Positions 1 to 5,689 of a stretch of DNA of 8,065 nucleotides are shown in pieces. The position numbers and the translations under genes were made by a program. This DNA comes from UBA9630 sp043725085. Lineage in GTDB: Bacteria > Patescibacteriota > Minisyncoccia > Moranbacterales > UBA2206. The notes beneath the pieces are model-generated. The model made no database searches, was not told the origin of the DNA, and saw only the letters and a program-made list of their open reading frames with translations. The stretch spans positions 1 through 8,065 of the forward strand of contig JAYSLY010000008.1 in assembly GCA_043725085.1 (NCBI GenBank), written 5' to 3'. Within the stretch, counting starts at the first letter, position 1; each line of letters begins with the position of its first letter.

Positions 1-5
1 TGAAG

Positions 6-26
6 TGTACCCTTTAAAGTAGACAC
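6..26. repeat. IS terminal inverted repeat, downstream end (IRR)
   Basis: This end reads TGTACCC, three mismatched bases, then AAAGTAGACAC. It matches the reverse complement of 1369-1389 at 18 of 21 positions; the mismatches are at repeat positions 8-10. It lies 11 bp beyond the orfB stop, the usual tight arrangement for this family. Confidence 0.9.
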
Positions 27-37
27 AAATAGAAAAC

Positions 38-856
38 TTAAACGCGAGTTAAAAGATGATTTCTGTATCCGACAGGAGTCATCTTTTTTAAATTCCATTG
101 TGGCCGTTCGTCGTTGTAGTATTCCATATATTCCTTGATACGTAAATGCAACTCCTCAAATGTTTTACAATCCTTGTAATCCACATCGTCTTTCAAATGT
201 CCAAAGAATGATTCAATCGGCGCATTATCAATGCAGTTACCCTTGCGGGACATCGACTGGAGCAGATTCAAATCTTTGAGCTTCTTGATGTATTGGGGGT
301 TGGTGTAGTGAAAGCCTTGATCGGAATGAATCATCGCGTCCTTGAATAATGCAAAATTACTCTGCATGTTTTTGACCGTGTCCAGAACGAGCTCCATCCC
401 TAAATGCGGGGTCATATTCCAACCAACAACCTCTCGACTGGCAATGTCTTTAATAACGGATAGGTAAGCAAATCTATGATTAAACGGCAGATACGTGATA
501 TCAGTGCTCAGTACCTTGAAAGGAATATTTTGTTGAAATTTCCTGTCCAACTTGTTTTCACAAGTGCGATGTTCTAATGATTTTTTCATAATTGATTTAT
601 ACGGATTAACCCTTCTGATTTTAGTGAAGAGTTGATATTTTTTCATGAGCCTAATAATTTTTTTGTGGTTCATGATAATACTCTTTTCTAGGAGTTTCAT
701 TTGCACCGTTCGAAAGCCCCACTTTCGCTTTCCTTTATCAAAAACTTCTTTAACAATTAGATAATCAGCTCGATCCCATTCCTCTTCACCCGCGCGTCTG
801 CGCCACTTGTAGTACCCGCTCCGCGATACCTTGGCAATTTCACAGAGCATTCCCAC
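38..856 (-). CDS. IS3-family transposase OrfB, DDE integrase domain
   Basis: This is the catalytic half of the transposase, an rve/RNase H-fold integrase that cuts and joins the IS ends. Read from the GTG at 856 (272 aa), the N-terminus has the IS3 OrfB hallmark SRSGYYKW (residues 11-18), followed by an HTH_21-like region. The catalytic triad is visible: D119 (STDIT), D179 (HSDQG) and E215 (IESFFG), with 35 residues between the second D and the E, as in D,D(35)E integrases. The GTG is probably not the true start. The frame stays open upstream to the TGA at 950-952 and encodes family-like sequence (KYKLIKQLNWDV) just before it, with no ATG. OrfB is therefore most likely made as an OrfAB fusion by -1 frameshifting at 937-943. 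A separate GTG-started OrfB without a ribosome binding site is possible but less likely. Confidence 0.93.
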   Translation of the reverse strand: MGMLCEIAKVSRSGYYKWRRRAGEEEWDRADYLIVKEVFDKGKRKWGFRTVQMKLLEKSIIMNHKKIIRLMKKYQLFTKIRRVNPYKSIMKKSLEHRTCENKLDRKFQQNIPFKVLSTDITYLPFNHRFAYLSVIKDIASREVVGWNMTPHLGMELVLDTVKNMQSNFALFKDAMIHSDQGFHYTNPQYIKKLKDLNLLQSMSRKGNCIDNAPIESFFGHLKDDVDYKDCKTFEELHLRIKEYMEYYNDERPQWNLKKMTPVGYRNHLLTRV

Positions 857-906
857 ATCCCAATTTAATTGTTTAATTAGTTTGTATTTTTGATTTGGCC
901 TGAGTT

Positions 907-1314
907 TTACTCCCTGCGCTTGGCCCGGAGTTTGGCTAAAAAATCGTTTTCAACTTTGAGATAGGCCACCTCGGCTTCCAAGCGCTTGATTTTGTCGGCA
1001 TCAGTCGCGTCTTTCATTTTTGGTCGGCCACCGCCACGCCCTCTGGCTTCTATGGTTAACCCAGCCGCCCCCTTTGTTTTATGAATTTTGTTCCAGCGTT
1101 TCAATGTATCCTTGGGCATATCATGGCCAATCAATTCCAAGCTGAATCCGGCAACTTCAAATATCTCTCTCGAGGTCGATCCTGTTGCGTACTGGCTAAT
1201 CGCCTTAACTTTAAAAGCTTTACTGTATGTAATCGATCGTTCACTACATTTAGCCACATTTTCATTGCTTAGTAACTCTTTGATTTGCTCCTGGGTAAAA
1301 ATTCTTTTACTCAT
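907..1314 (-). CDS. IS3-family transposase OrfA, helix-turn-helix/leucine zipper protein
   Basis: A 135-aa protein that binds the IS ends and forms the N-terminal half of the OrfAB transposase. Residues about 28-75 look like a helix-turn-helix (YSKAFKVKAISQY, then a second helix and an LKRW motif near residues 71-74). A basic glycine/arginine-rich linker follows at 91-99. Residues about 109-130 form a leucine zipper, with L112, L119 and L126 seven apart and I109, V116 and N123 at the alternate core positions; this is the usual OrfA multimerisation motif. The ATG at 1314 is preceded by A-rich sequence without a Shine-Dalgarno. A TATAAT lies 14 bp upstream, so the mRNA may be nearly leaderless. 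The last codons overlap the open orfB frame by about 43 nt, where the frameshift site lies. Confidence 0.9.
   Translation of the reverse strand: MSKRIFTQEQIKELLSNENVAKCSERSITYSKAFKVKAISQYATGSTSREIFEVAGFSLELIGHDMPKDTLKRWNKIHKTKGAAGLTIEARGRGGGRPKMKDATDADKIKRLEAEVAYLKVENDFLAKLRAKRRE
937..943 (-). other. Programmed -1 frameshift slippery heptamer (T TTT TTA)
   Basis: On the minus strand orfA reads GAT TTT TTA GCC, giving the heptamer T TTT TTA in the X XXY YYZ phase. A one-base backward slip gives TTT TTT AGC and continues in the orfB frame, which is open from 949 to the orfB stop at 38-40. The fusion would join orfA residues 1-126 to 299 codons of the orfB frame, a product of about 425 aa and typical of IS3 OrfAB. 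Inverted bases CTCC...GGAG just downstream could form a weak stimulatory stem. Frameshifting is known for the family; the exact slip site is inferred from sequence. Confidence 0.75.
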
Positions 1315-1327
1315 ATGTTTTTTGTTA

Positions 1328-1333
1328 ATTATA
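1328..1333 (-). promoter_or_regulatory. Candidate -10 element for orfA
   Basis: A perfect TATAAT on the minus strand lies 14 bp upstream of the orfA ATG. The position 17 bp upstream is only a T-run, so the -35 is poor. The site lies inside (downstream of) the terminator-like hairpin at 1350-1381, so it could drive orfA independently of transcription arriving from the flanking operon. The predicted start would leave a leader of only about 7 nt. Confidence 0.45.
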
Positions 1334-1349
1334 CCTAAAACTTAGACAC

Positions 1350-1381
1350 AAAAAAAGCAGACACTTTCGTGTCTACTTTTT
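1350..1381. terminator. Hairpin terminator in the upstream end of the IS
   Basis: Positions 1352-1364 and 1369-1381 form a 13-bp stem with one mismatch (1358/1375) and a 4-base loop (1365-1368). Read on the minus strand the loop is C-GAAA-G, a stable GNRA type, and the stem runs into seven Ts (1356 down to 1350), the form of an intrinsic terminator. The outer arm overlaps the terminal inverted repeat. It should stop transcripts from the mannose-6-phosphate isomerase operon about 35 nt after that gene's stop and keep them out of orfA. On the plus strand the stem ends in only five Ts, so termination there would be weaker. Confidence 0.7.
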
Positions 1382-1389
1382 GGGGTACA
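1369..1389. repeat. IS terminal inverted repeat, upstream end (IRL)
   Basis: The reverse complement begins TGTACCCC and ends AAAGTAGACAC, matching 6-26 at 18 of 21 positions. Its inner half is also one arm of the hairpin terminator at 1350-1381. The other IS end lacks that hairpin. Confidence 0.9.
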
Positions 1390-1416
1390 GATCAGTAGTG
1401 TGGCTTTTGGTTTCAG

Positions 1417-1830
1417 CTAGAGCGCAGCTTTATTTGATTCTATCATCGGTCTTGTCGGGGCGGGATTTTCCACTTTGCGGTTATAGTTATCTTCATAGCG
1501 AATGATATCATCTTCCTCTAAATAGTTGCCGACTTGCACCTCGACTATTTCCAAAAGTGTTTTGCCTGGATTTTCTAAGCGATGGACATTGCCAATCGGA
1601 ATAAAAACGCTCTCGTTCTCATTTAAAATCTTTACGCTTTCTCCGTTGGTGACTTTCGCTGTTCCACGCAGGACGATCCAATGTTCCGCGCGATGCCGGT
1701 GTGACTGTAGACTCAAGATTCCGCCGGGATAGACTGTTAGTATTTTGAATTGATAATTTTTAGGAACGGACATTATGTCATATCTTCCCCACGGACGCTC
1801 GTTAATTTTTTCTTCGCTGGTATCAGGCAT
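1417..1830 (-). CDS. Mannose-6-phosphate isomerase, stand-alone cupin (type II PMI domain)
   Basis: Predicted to interconvert fructose-6-phosphate and mannose-6-phosphate in the cytoplasm, feeding GDP-mannose synthesis. The 137-aa protein matches the C-terminal isomerase domain of bifunctional AlgA/ManC enzymes almost end to end. It has ERPWGRYDI at residues 11-19, cupin motif 1 from G37 to G56 with metal ligands H44, H46 and E49 (SHRHRAEHW), and cupin motif 2 with FIPIGNVHRLENPG and H83. It lacks the nucleotidyltransferase half, which is a separate plus-strand gene at 4628. It begins 18 nt after the cupin glucose-6-phosphate isomerase stop and is the last gene of the minus-strand cluster. 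No Shine-Dalgarno is seen (leader AATTTCAAAAAT). A role only as a cupin partner of the pyrophosphorylase is possible but less likely. Confidence 0.9.
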   Translation of the reverse strand: MPDTSEEKINERPWGRYDIMSVPKNYQFKILTVYPGGILSLQSHRHRAEHWIVLRGTAKVTNGESVKILNENESVFIPIGNVHRLENPGKTLLEIVEVQVGNYLEEDDIIRYEDNYNRKVENPAPTRPMIESNKAAL

Positions 1831-1848
1831 ATTTTTGAAATTATTTTT

Positions 1849-2508
1849 TTATTCAATCACCGGCAGTCCGCCCAAATCTTCTTTCAAGATTTCTCGATAA
1901 AGCGGATTTTTTTTCAAGGCTGGTTTGCCATCGTGTTCGACGACGTAGTAGGCGAAGCCACGCATTTTTTTGACCAGTTCGTAATCGGCGTGTCCGGGAA
2001 AACTGGTGGGATTTTTTTCATCAAAATTAACCGGGCTGGTGTCAGCGGTGACAAAATAGGTTTTGCCGGTGTTGGCTAAAAGATGGCCATAACTTGGCGG
2101 CATATAGATTTCTTGCCCCGGTTTTGTGATGATTGCTTGAAAGTCTTCGACTGAGTCGGCAATCATCTCGCCATTTTCATCGGTCGATAGCTTTTGCAAA
2201 AGTGCGATGCCTTCGCCAAAAAGAATATTATAGGTTTCGTCCAGTTGTCCGATGTGATAGTGCCCGTAGGTCTTGATATATTCTCCTGAAATTGTGCCCG
2301 GTTCCCAAACGGTGATGTTTTTTTGCTCAATTCCACCGCGGATCATGTAGTAGTGGATGGCAGGACCGATGCCGTTAGGATCCATTAGGACGTCTTGCAT
2401 TTTTGCGTGTTCGCGCGTAGCGTAGTGCTTAGGAACAAATTCAAAGTTGTTTTCCATTTGTTTATTTTTAATAGTTATTTCCAAACCCTCTTCGTATTGA
2501 TATACCAT
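1849..2508 (-). CDS. Glucose-6-phosphate isomerase, cupin (archaeal) type
   Basis: Predicted metal-dependent phosphoglucose isomerase (glucose-6-P to fructose-6-P) of the cupin family known from Pyrococcus and Archaeoglobus (PF06560), unrelated to the classical Pgi fold. The 219-aa protein shows the family core: Y81-G-H-Y-H85, then E91 in DETYNILFGEG, ALLQ at 102-105, and a second motif YMPPSYGHLLANTG with H142. H83, H85, E91 and H142 are the expected metal ligands. The ATG at 2508 overlaps the end of the solute-binding gene by 34 nt. An alternative ATG at 2457 would give 202 aa and remove the overlap. I prefer 2508 because residues 6-24 resemble the N-terminal strand region of archaeal enzymes. 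Its product is the substrate of the next gene's enzyme, so the pair forms a short pathway. Confidence 0.87.
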   Translation of the reverse strand: MVYQYEEGLEITIKNKQMENNFEFVPKHYATREHAKMQDVLMDPNGIGPAIHYYMIRGGIEQKNITVWEPGTISGEYIKTYGHYHIGQLDETYNILFGEGIALLQKLSTDENGEMIADSVEDFQAIITKPGQEIYMPPSYGHLLANTGKTYFVTADTSPVNFDEKNPTSFPGHADYELVKKMRGFAYYVVEHDGKPALKKNPLYREILKEDLGGLPVIE

Positions 2509-4082
2509 TTATCAATATTAGAAAAGCGTTCAGACGGAGAAGAGATGCTTTGGGCTGTGATGCCTTGGACGCTTTTGTTTACCGGGTAGATGTATTCCGG
2601 AGAGCAAAGGAAAATAGCCGGAACTTCGGGTACTAATTTTTGCTGGAATTGCGCGTAGAGATCGGCCCGTTTGTTTTGATCAAATTCAACGCGAGCATCT
2701 TCGATTAATTTGTCTGTTGTGTTGTCGCCAAAAAGCGCGAGGTTTAGCCCGGGATCTTTCTTTTGCGCTGAGTGCCAGAAAGAATATGGATCAGGGTCGG
2801 CGCCCATGACTTGTCCAAAAAGCAAAGCTTCATATTCCCTTGGACGGATATAGTTTTGTTGGATGTCAGAAACAGAGAGACTGCTGATGTTGACTTTCGC
2901 GCCAATTTTAGCCCACTGGGTTTTCAAAACTTCTGCACTTTTGAAAAATTCATCCCAATCAGTCGTGACAATATTTATTTCCAAAGTCTTATCATTTTTT
3001 TTGCGAACATTGTCGCTTGACATTTTCCAGCCGGCGTCATCAAGAATTTGCTTGGCTTTTTCCGGATCATAACTTACTTTTCCCAAATCTGGAGAATATC
3101 CTAGCATGCCTGGCAGAATTGGCGAATAGACGGGAGTGCCTTTTCCGCTTAGCACGATTTTGATCAAATCTTCTCGGTCAGTCGCCAAGTTCAGAGCCTC
3201 TCTTATCTTGTCATCAGTCAGGGGAAAGCTTTTTGTTTGATTAAAAAAAACCGCGGAATAGCGAGGGATAGAAAAAGAATGCTCGAGAGAGCTTTTTTGA
3301 TTTTTGATCTCGGCAATTTTTTGCGAAGAGATATTGCTCATGCCCATAATTTCTTTGCGGTTGTAGGCGTCGAGCGCGGAAGCCTCGTCGGTATAGAAGT
3401 TAAAAGTCACCTTGGAAAGATAGGGCTTGCCTTCAAAATAGTTTGGATTAGCGACGAGTTTGTAGGAAAGAATGTTGCCCTTAGAATCTTTTTGAAAAGC
3501 GTTGTACTTGAAGGGGCCGGTACCAATCGGTTCAAGGTTTAGCTGTGCCAAAGGAAAATTATCCGGTTTTATGGAATCCCAAATATGTTGGGGCAAAATT
3601 CCAAATGTCGCATTATTAAGAAAACCGGCATAGGGGCTGGTAATAAAAGTGACAGTGGAATCATCGACGAGATTAGCGCTCACGCCTTGCCAATTTGAAC
3701 GCAAGGGACTTTTGTAAGCGGGGTCGGTGATCAGGTTAAAAGTAAAAATAACATCCCGCGCGGAAAAGCTCGCGCCATCGTGCCAAGTGACATTTTTTTT
3801 CAAATGGAAAGTGTAAGTGGTTTTGTCATCACTAATCTCATAGCTTTCCGCAAGATCCGGAATGAGCTTGCCTTTTCCGTCATATTTCAAAAGGCCGTTG
3901 TAAATGATTTTGGAAATATCAGCATCAACGTCATTAGAGGCGCTAAGTAGAGGATTGATATGTTGCGGTTGTCCCACGCTGCCTTCAATGTATTCGCTGC
4001 CATAACTAGGAATCGCATTAGTGTGGGAATAGTAAGAAGAAATTCCCCAATAACCTAAAGAAGAAATGAAAAGTAAAACCAA
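2475..4082 (-). CDS. ABC-type peptide/nickel substrate-binding protein, family 5, membrane-anchored
   Basis: An extracytoplasmic solute-binding protein of the DppA/OppA class (SBP_bac_5), probably capturing peptides for an ABC importer. The mature region starts near GSEYIEGSVGQPQHINPLLS. The family signature lies around LAESYEISDDKTTYTFHLKK...WHDG...ARDVIFTFN (about residues 75-115), with the usual later elements (REALNLATDRE, DDAGW, PDPYSFWHS). No lipobox cysteine is present; a single hydrophobic segment at the N-terminus suggests a membrane anchor. The start is a problem. TTG at 4082 is the only conventional start, gives 535 aa and cuts into the hydrophobic segment. The frame is open upstream to the stop at 4191-4193 and encodes a cytoplasmic tail (ENYKRFSLQGFVKLYR, then NFKEKILLSF) that looks genuine but has no ATG, GTG or TTG. 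AUU at 4190 (571 aa) or 4181 would start it. No permease or ATPase genes adjoin. Confidence 0.88.
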   Translation of the reverse strand: MVLLFISSLGYWGISSYYSHTNAIPSYGSEYIEGSVGQPQHINPLLSASNDVDADISKIIYNGLLKYDGKGKLIPDLAESYEISDDKTTYTFHLKKNVTWHDGASFSARDVIFTFNLITDPAYKSPLRSNWQGVSANLVDDSTVTFITSPYAGFLNNATFGILPQHIWDSIKPDNFPLAQLNLEPIGTGPFKYNAFQKDSKGNILSYKLVANPNYFEGKPYLSKVTFNFYTDEASALDAYNRKEIMGMSNISSQKIAEIKNQKSSLEHSFSIPRYSAVFFNQTKSFPLTDDKIREALNLATDREDLIKIVLSGKGTPVYSPILPGMLGYSPDLGKVSYDPEKAKQILDDAGWKMSSDNVRKKNDKTLEINIVTTDWDEFFKSAEVLKTQWAKIGAKVNISSLSVSDIQQNYIRPREYEALLFGQVMGADPDPYSFWHSAQKKDPGLNLALFGDNTTDKLIEDARVEFDQNKRADLYAQFQQKLVPEVPAIFLCSPEYIYPVNKSVQGITAQSISSPSERFSNIDKWYINTKRVWK

Positions 4083-4185
4083 AAAAGAAAGGAGAATTTT
4101 TTCTTTGAAATTGCTGACCCGATAGAGCTTGACAAAGCCTTGTAGTGAGAACCGCTTATAATTTTCGGTTAGATTACTAATATAT

Positions 4186-4416
4186 TTAATTTAACTTGTT
4201 AGACAAAATCAAATTAATAATAGCGAGGATCACAAAAGTCGTGGAGAGAAAAATGGAGAAATAGACCAAAAATCTTTCAAAACCGCGCCGTGTGTAGTAG
4301 CCTTCAAATCCGCCGCCGAATGTTCCCGAGAGTCCCGCGCCTCTGTTTTGCAAAAGAATGGAAACGATAAGCGCGATAGCAACGACAATTTCCGCAATGT
4401 TAATTATTTTTAGCAT
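4186..4416 (-). CDS. secG: Preprotein translocase subunit SecG
   Basis: Small membrane subunit of the SecYEG channel that assists SecA-driven protein export. The 76-aa protein has two predicted membrane helices (about residues 4-22 and 49-71). The conserved SecG loop lies between them: LLQNRGAGLSGTFGGG (21-36), then YYTRRGFER (40-48). I chose ATG at 4416. A TTG at 4431 would add five residues (81 aa), but the ATG product matches the usual short SecG N-terminus. The stop overlaps the open, probably coding, 5' extension of the solute-binding gene, which suggests cotranscription and perhaps translational coupling. It is the first gene after the promoter at 4463-4491. No Shine-Dalgarno is seen; the leader is A-rich (AAATTCAAAAAA before ATG). 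Confidence 0.93.
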   Translation of the reverse strand: MLKIINIAEIVVAIALIVSILLQNRGAGLSGTFGGGFEGYYTRRGFERFLVYFSIFLSTTFVILAIINLILSNKLN

Positions 4417-4462
4417 TTTTTTGAATTTCAAAAGTTAAAAATTCTGACCAATAACTCACTTG

Positions 4463-4491
4463 AGATTAGCATGCTGGCGTTCTTTCGTCAA
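4463..4491 (-). promoter_or_regulatory. Promoter of the secG operon
   Basis: On the minus strand: TTGACG (-35, 4491-4486), a 17-bp spacer ending in TGC, then TAATCT (-10, 4468-4463). The TGn before the -10 makes it an extended -10 promoter. The predicted start near 4456 leaves a leader of about 40 nt before the secG ATG. It would serve secG, the solute-binding gene and both cupin isomerases, whose genes overlap or are closely spaced. Confidence 0.65.
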
Positions 4492-4517
4492 GTGCAAAAA
4501 GGCCATTTCTGGCTGTT

Positions 4518-4539
4518 TTTTGGCTTGAAATAGCCAAAA
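4518..4539. other. Perfect 8-bp inverted repeat in the divergent intergenic region
   Basis: TTTTGGCT and AGCCAAAA flank a 6-base spacer. The site lies about 30 bp upstream of the secG -35 on one side and about 27 bp upstream of the candidate manC-type promoter on the other. Its symmetry and position suit a protein-binding site for two divergent promoters. A hairpin is possible, but no transcript is expected to include it. Confidence 0.4.
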
Positions 4540-4545
4540 TTGTCC

Positions 4546-4561
4546 TGGTCAAAAATGGTCA
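4546..4561. repeat. Direct repeat TGGTCA with 10-bp period upstream of the GDP-mannose gene
   Basis: TGGTCA occurs at 4546-4551 and 4556-4561, start to start 10 bp, about one helical turn. The reverse complement TGACCA is at 4445-4450, near the secG transcription start. Same-face spacing next to a promoter suggests an activator or repressor site, but the words are short and chance is not excluded. Confidence 0.3.
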
Positions 4562-4565
4562 TCTT

Positions 4566-4592
4566 TTGTTTTTTTGGGTGATATGGTTTAAT
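4566..4592 (+). promoter_or_regulatory. Candidate promoter for the GDP-mannose pyrophosphorylase gene
   Basis: TGG followed by TTTAAT (4584-4592) forms an extended -10 of the same TGn type seen at the secG promoter. A weak TTGTTT at 4566-4571 gives a short 15-bp spacer. The predicted start near 4599 leaves about 29 nt before the ATG at 4628. Confidence 0.45.
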
Positions 4593-4627
4593 TGAAGGGT
4601 AGCGCATAACTAAACTAAAAAAACAGT

Positions 4628-5668
4628 ATGAAAATAGTTATCTCAGCCGGAGGAGTTGGCACGAGAATGTGGCCATTATCGCGAGAAAATTCGCCAAAGC
4701 AGTTTGATAAAATTTTTAATGGAAAATCCACGTTGCAATTAGCCTATGCTCGAGTAGCTCCCGCTTTTGGAGCGAAAAATATTTTTATCCAAACCATGCC
4801 GGCCTATCAGAAAATGATTCGTAAGCAACTTCCCGAATTGCCAAAAGCGAATATTTTCCTCGAACCGGCTAGGAGGGATAATGGTCCGGCAGTTTGCTTT
4901 GCCGTCAATCAGCTGGTAAAAATGGGACACAGCGGTCCGATGGCAATCGTTTGGGCGGATCATTTGATGGACAGAGTTGGCGAGTTTACTAAGGCCCTGA
5001 AAGCGGGCGAAAAATTGATTGAGCAAGAAGCGAATCGCTTTGTTTTTATCGCTGAGCGTCCTCGTTTTGCCAATAATAATTTGGGCTGGATGAAAGTGGG
5101 CGAGCAAAAAGGTGAAATCGGCAAGCGTGATTATTTTGGTTTTGAAGGTTGGAAGTATAAGCCGGAAAAAGCTCTTTGTGATCGGATGTTTAAGTCGGGA
5201 GAATATTATTGGAACCCGGGCTATTTCATCACCTCAGTGGAATTTTTGCATAATTGCTACAAAAAACTGGCACCGGAAATTTTCAAATGCGTGACGAAAG
5301 GAAAATATGAAACTTGTGAAAAGTTGTCTTTTGACAATGCCATTATTGAAAAAGTTGACCTTTCGAGCGCGGTGATTCTCAAAACCAACATGGGCTGGAG
5401 CGATCCGGGTACGCTCTATGCATTGAAAGAAGCCTTGGAAAAAAGCAGTGATTCCAATGTGACGAAGGGCAATGTAGTTGATTTTGAAACAAAAGATAGT
5501 CTTGTCTATAATTTCGAACCCGGCAAAGTCGTGACGACTGTCGGTCTCAAAGGTATGGTAGTCGTGAACACCAAAGACGCCATCGTTGTTGTGCATAAAG
5601 ATGACGTGGTCAGAATTTCTAGTTTGGTAAAAGAGATGAAGGTGAGGAAATTAGAAAAATACCTCTAG
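4628..5668 (+). CDS. manC: Mannose-1-phosphate guanylyltransferase (GDP-mannose pyrophosphorylase)
   Basis: Catalyses mannose-1-P + GTP to GDP-mannose + PPi, giving the mannosyl donor for surface glycans and other GDP-sugars. The 346-aa protein has the nucleotidyltransferase signature AGGVGTRMWPLSR...PKQF at residues 7-26 and EPARRDNGPA at 79-88, where family members usually have a Thr-Ala instead of NG. ADH at 110-112 is the metal-binding region; FIAERP, WNPGYF (195-200) and GWSDPG (256-261) complete the fold. It ends after VVVVHKDDVVRISSLVKEMK without the C-terminal phosphomannose isomerase cupin of bifunctional AlgA/ManC proteins; that domain is a separate gene at 1417-1830. uvrB follows after 21 nt on the same strand, so the two are probably cotranscribed. 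The start has no Shine-Dalgarno. ManC is used for the single activity; other sugar-1-P nucleotidyltransferase activity is less likely. Confidence 0.9.
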   Translation: MKIVISAGGVGTRMWPLSRENSPKQFDKIFNGKSTLQLAYARVAPAFGAKNIFIQTMPAYQKMIRKQLPELPKANIFLEPARRDNGPAVCFAVNQLVKMGHSGPMAIVWADHLMDRVGEFTKALKAGEKLIEQEANRFVFIAERPRFANNNLGWMKVGEQKGEIGKRDYFGFEGWKYKPEKALCDRMFKSGEYYWNPGYFITSVEFLHNCYKKLAPEIFKCVTKGKYETCEKLSFDNAIIEKVDLSSAVILKTNMGWSDPGTLYALKEALEKSSDSNVTKGNVVDFETKDSLVYNFEPGKVVTTVGLKGMVVVNTKDAIVVVHKDDVVRISSLVKEMKVRKLEKYL

Positions 5669-5689
5669 AAATTAAAATGCAAATCTCAA

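Larger units (their letters stand above)
6..1389 (-). mobile_element. Complete IS3-family insertion sequence (two-ORF, frameshifting type)
   Basis: A 1384-bp element bounded by imperfect 21-bp inverted repeats that start TGTACCC at both ends (TG...CA termini). It holds orfA (helix-turn-helix plus leucine zipper) and orfB (DDE integrase) in -1 relation, the standard IS3 layout. Transcription is on the minus strand, so the upstream end (IRL) is at 1369-1389 and the downstream end (IRR) at 6-26. Both ORFs look intact and the catalytic residues are present, so it may be active. No target-site duplication is visible: the outer 5 bases are TGAAG on the left and GATCA on the right, and 3- and 4-bp comparisons also fail. 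Only 5 bases of left flank are in the window. The element lies 27 bp past the stop of the mannose-6-phosphate isomerase gene. Confidence 0.93.

Noticed and set aside
51..87. Inverted repeat AAAAGATGA/TCATCTTTT near the end of orfB, a possible terminator
   Set aside because: It falls inside the orfB coding sequence, has a 19-base loop, little GC in the stem and no clear T-tail beyond the arm.
950..952. TGA in the orfB frame as a possible recoded sense codon (SR1/Gracilibacteria code)
   Set aside because: It simply bounds the open part of the orfB frame upstream of the slip site. The other genes are full length without internal TGA, so code 11 fits. No gene here ends in TGA, but eight genes are too few to conclude anything.
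2457..2508. Starting the cupin glucose-6-P isomerase at ATG 2457 to avoid the overlap
   Set aside because: Residues encoded by 2457-2508 resemble the family N-terminus and no ribosome site favours the later ATG. The choice remains open.
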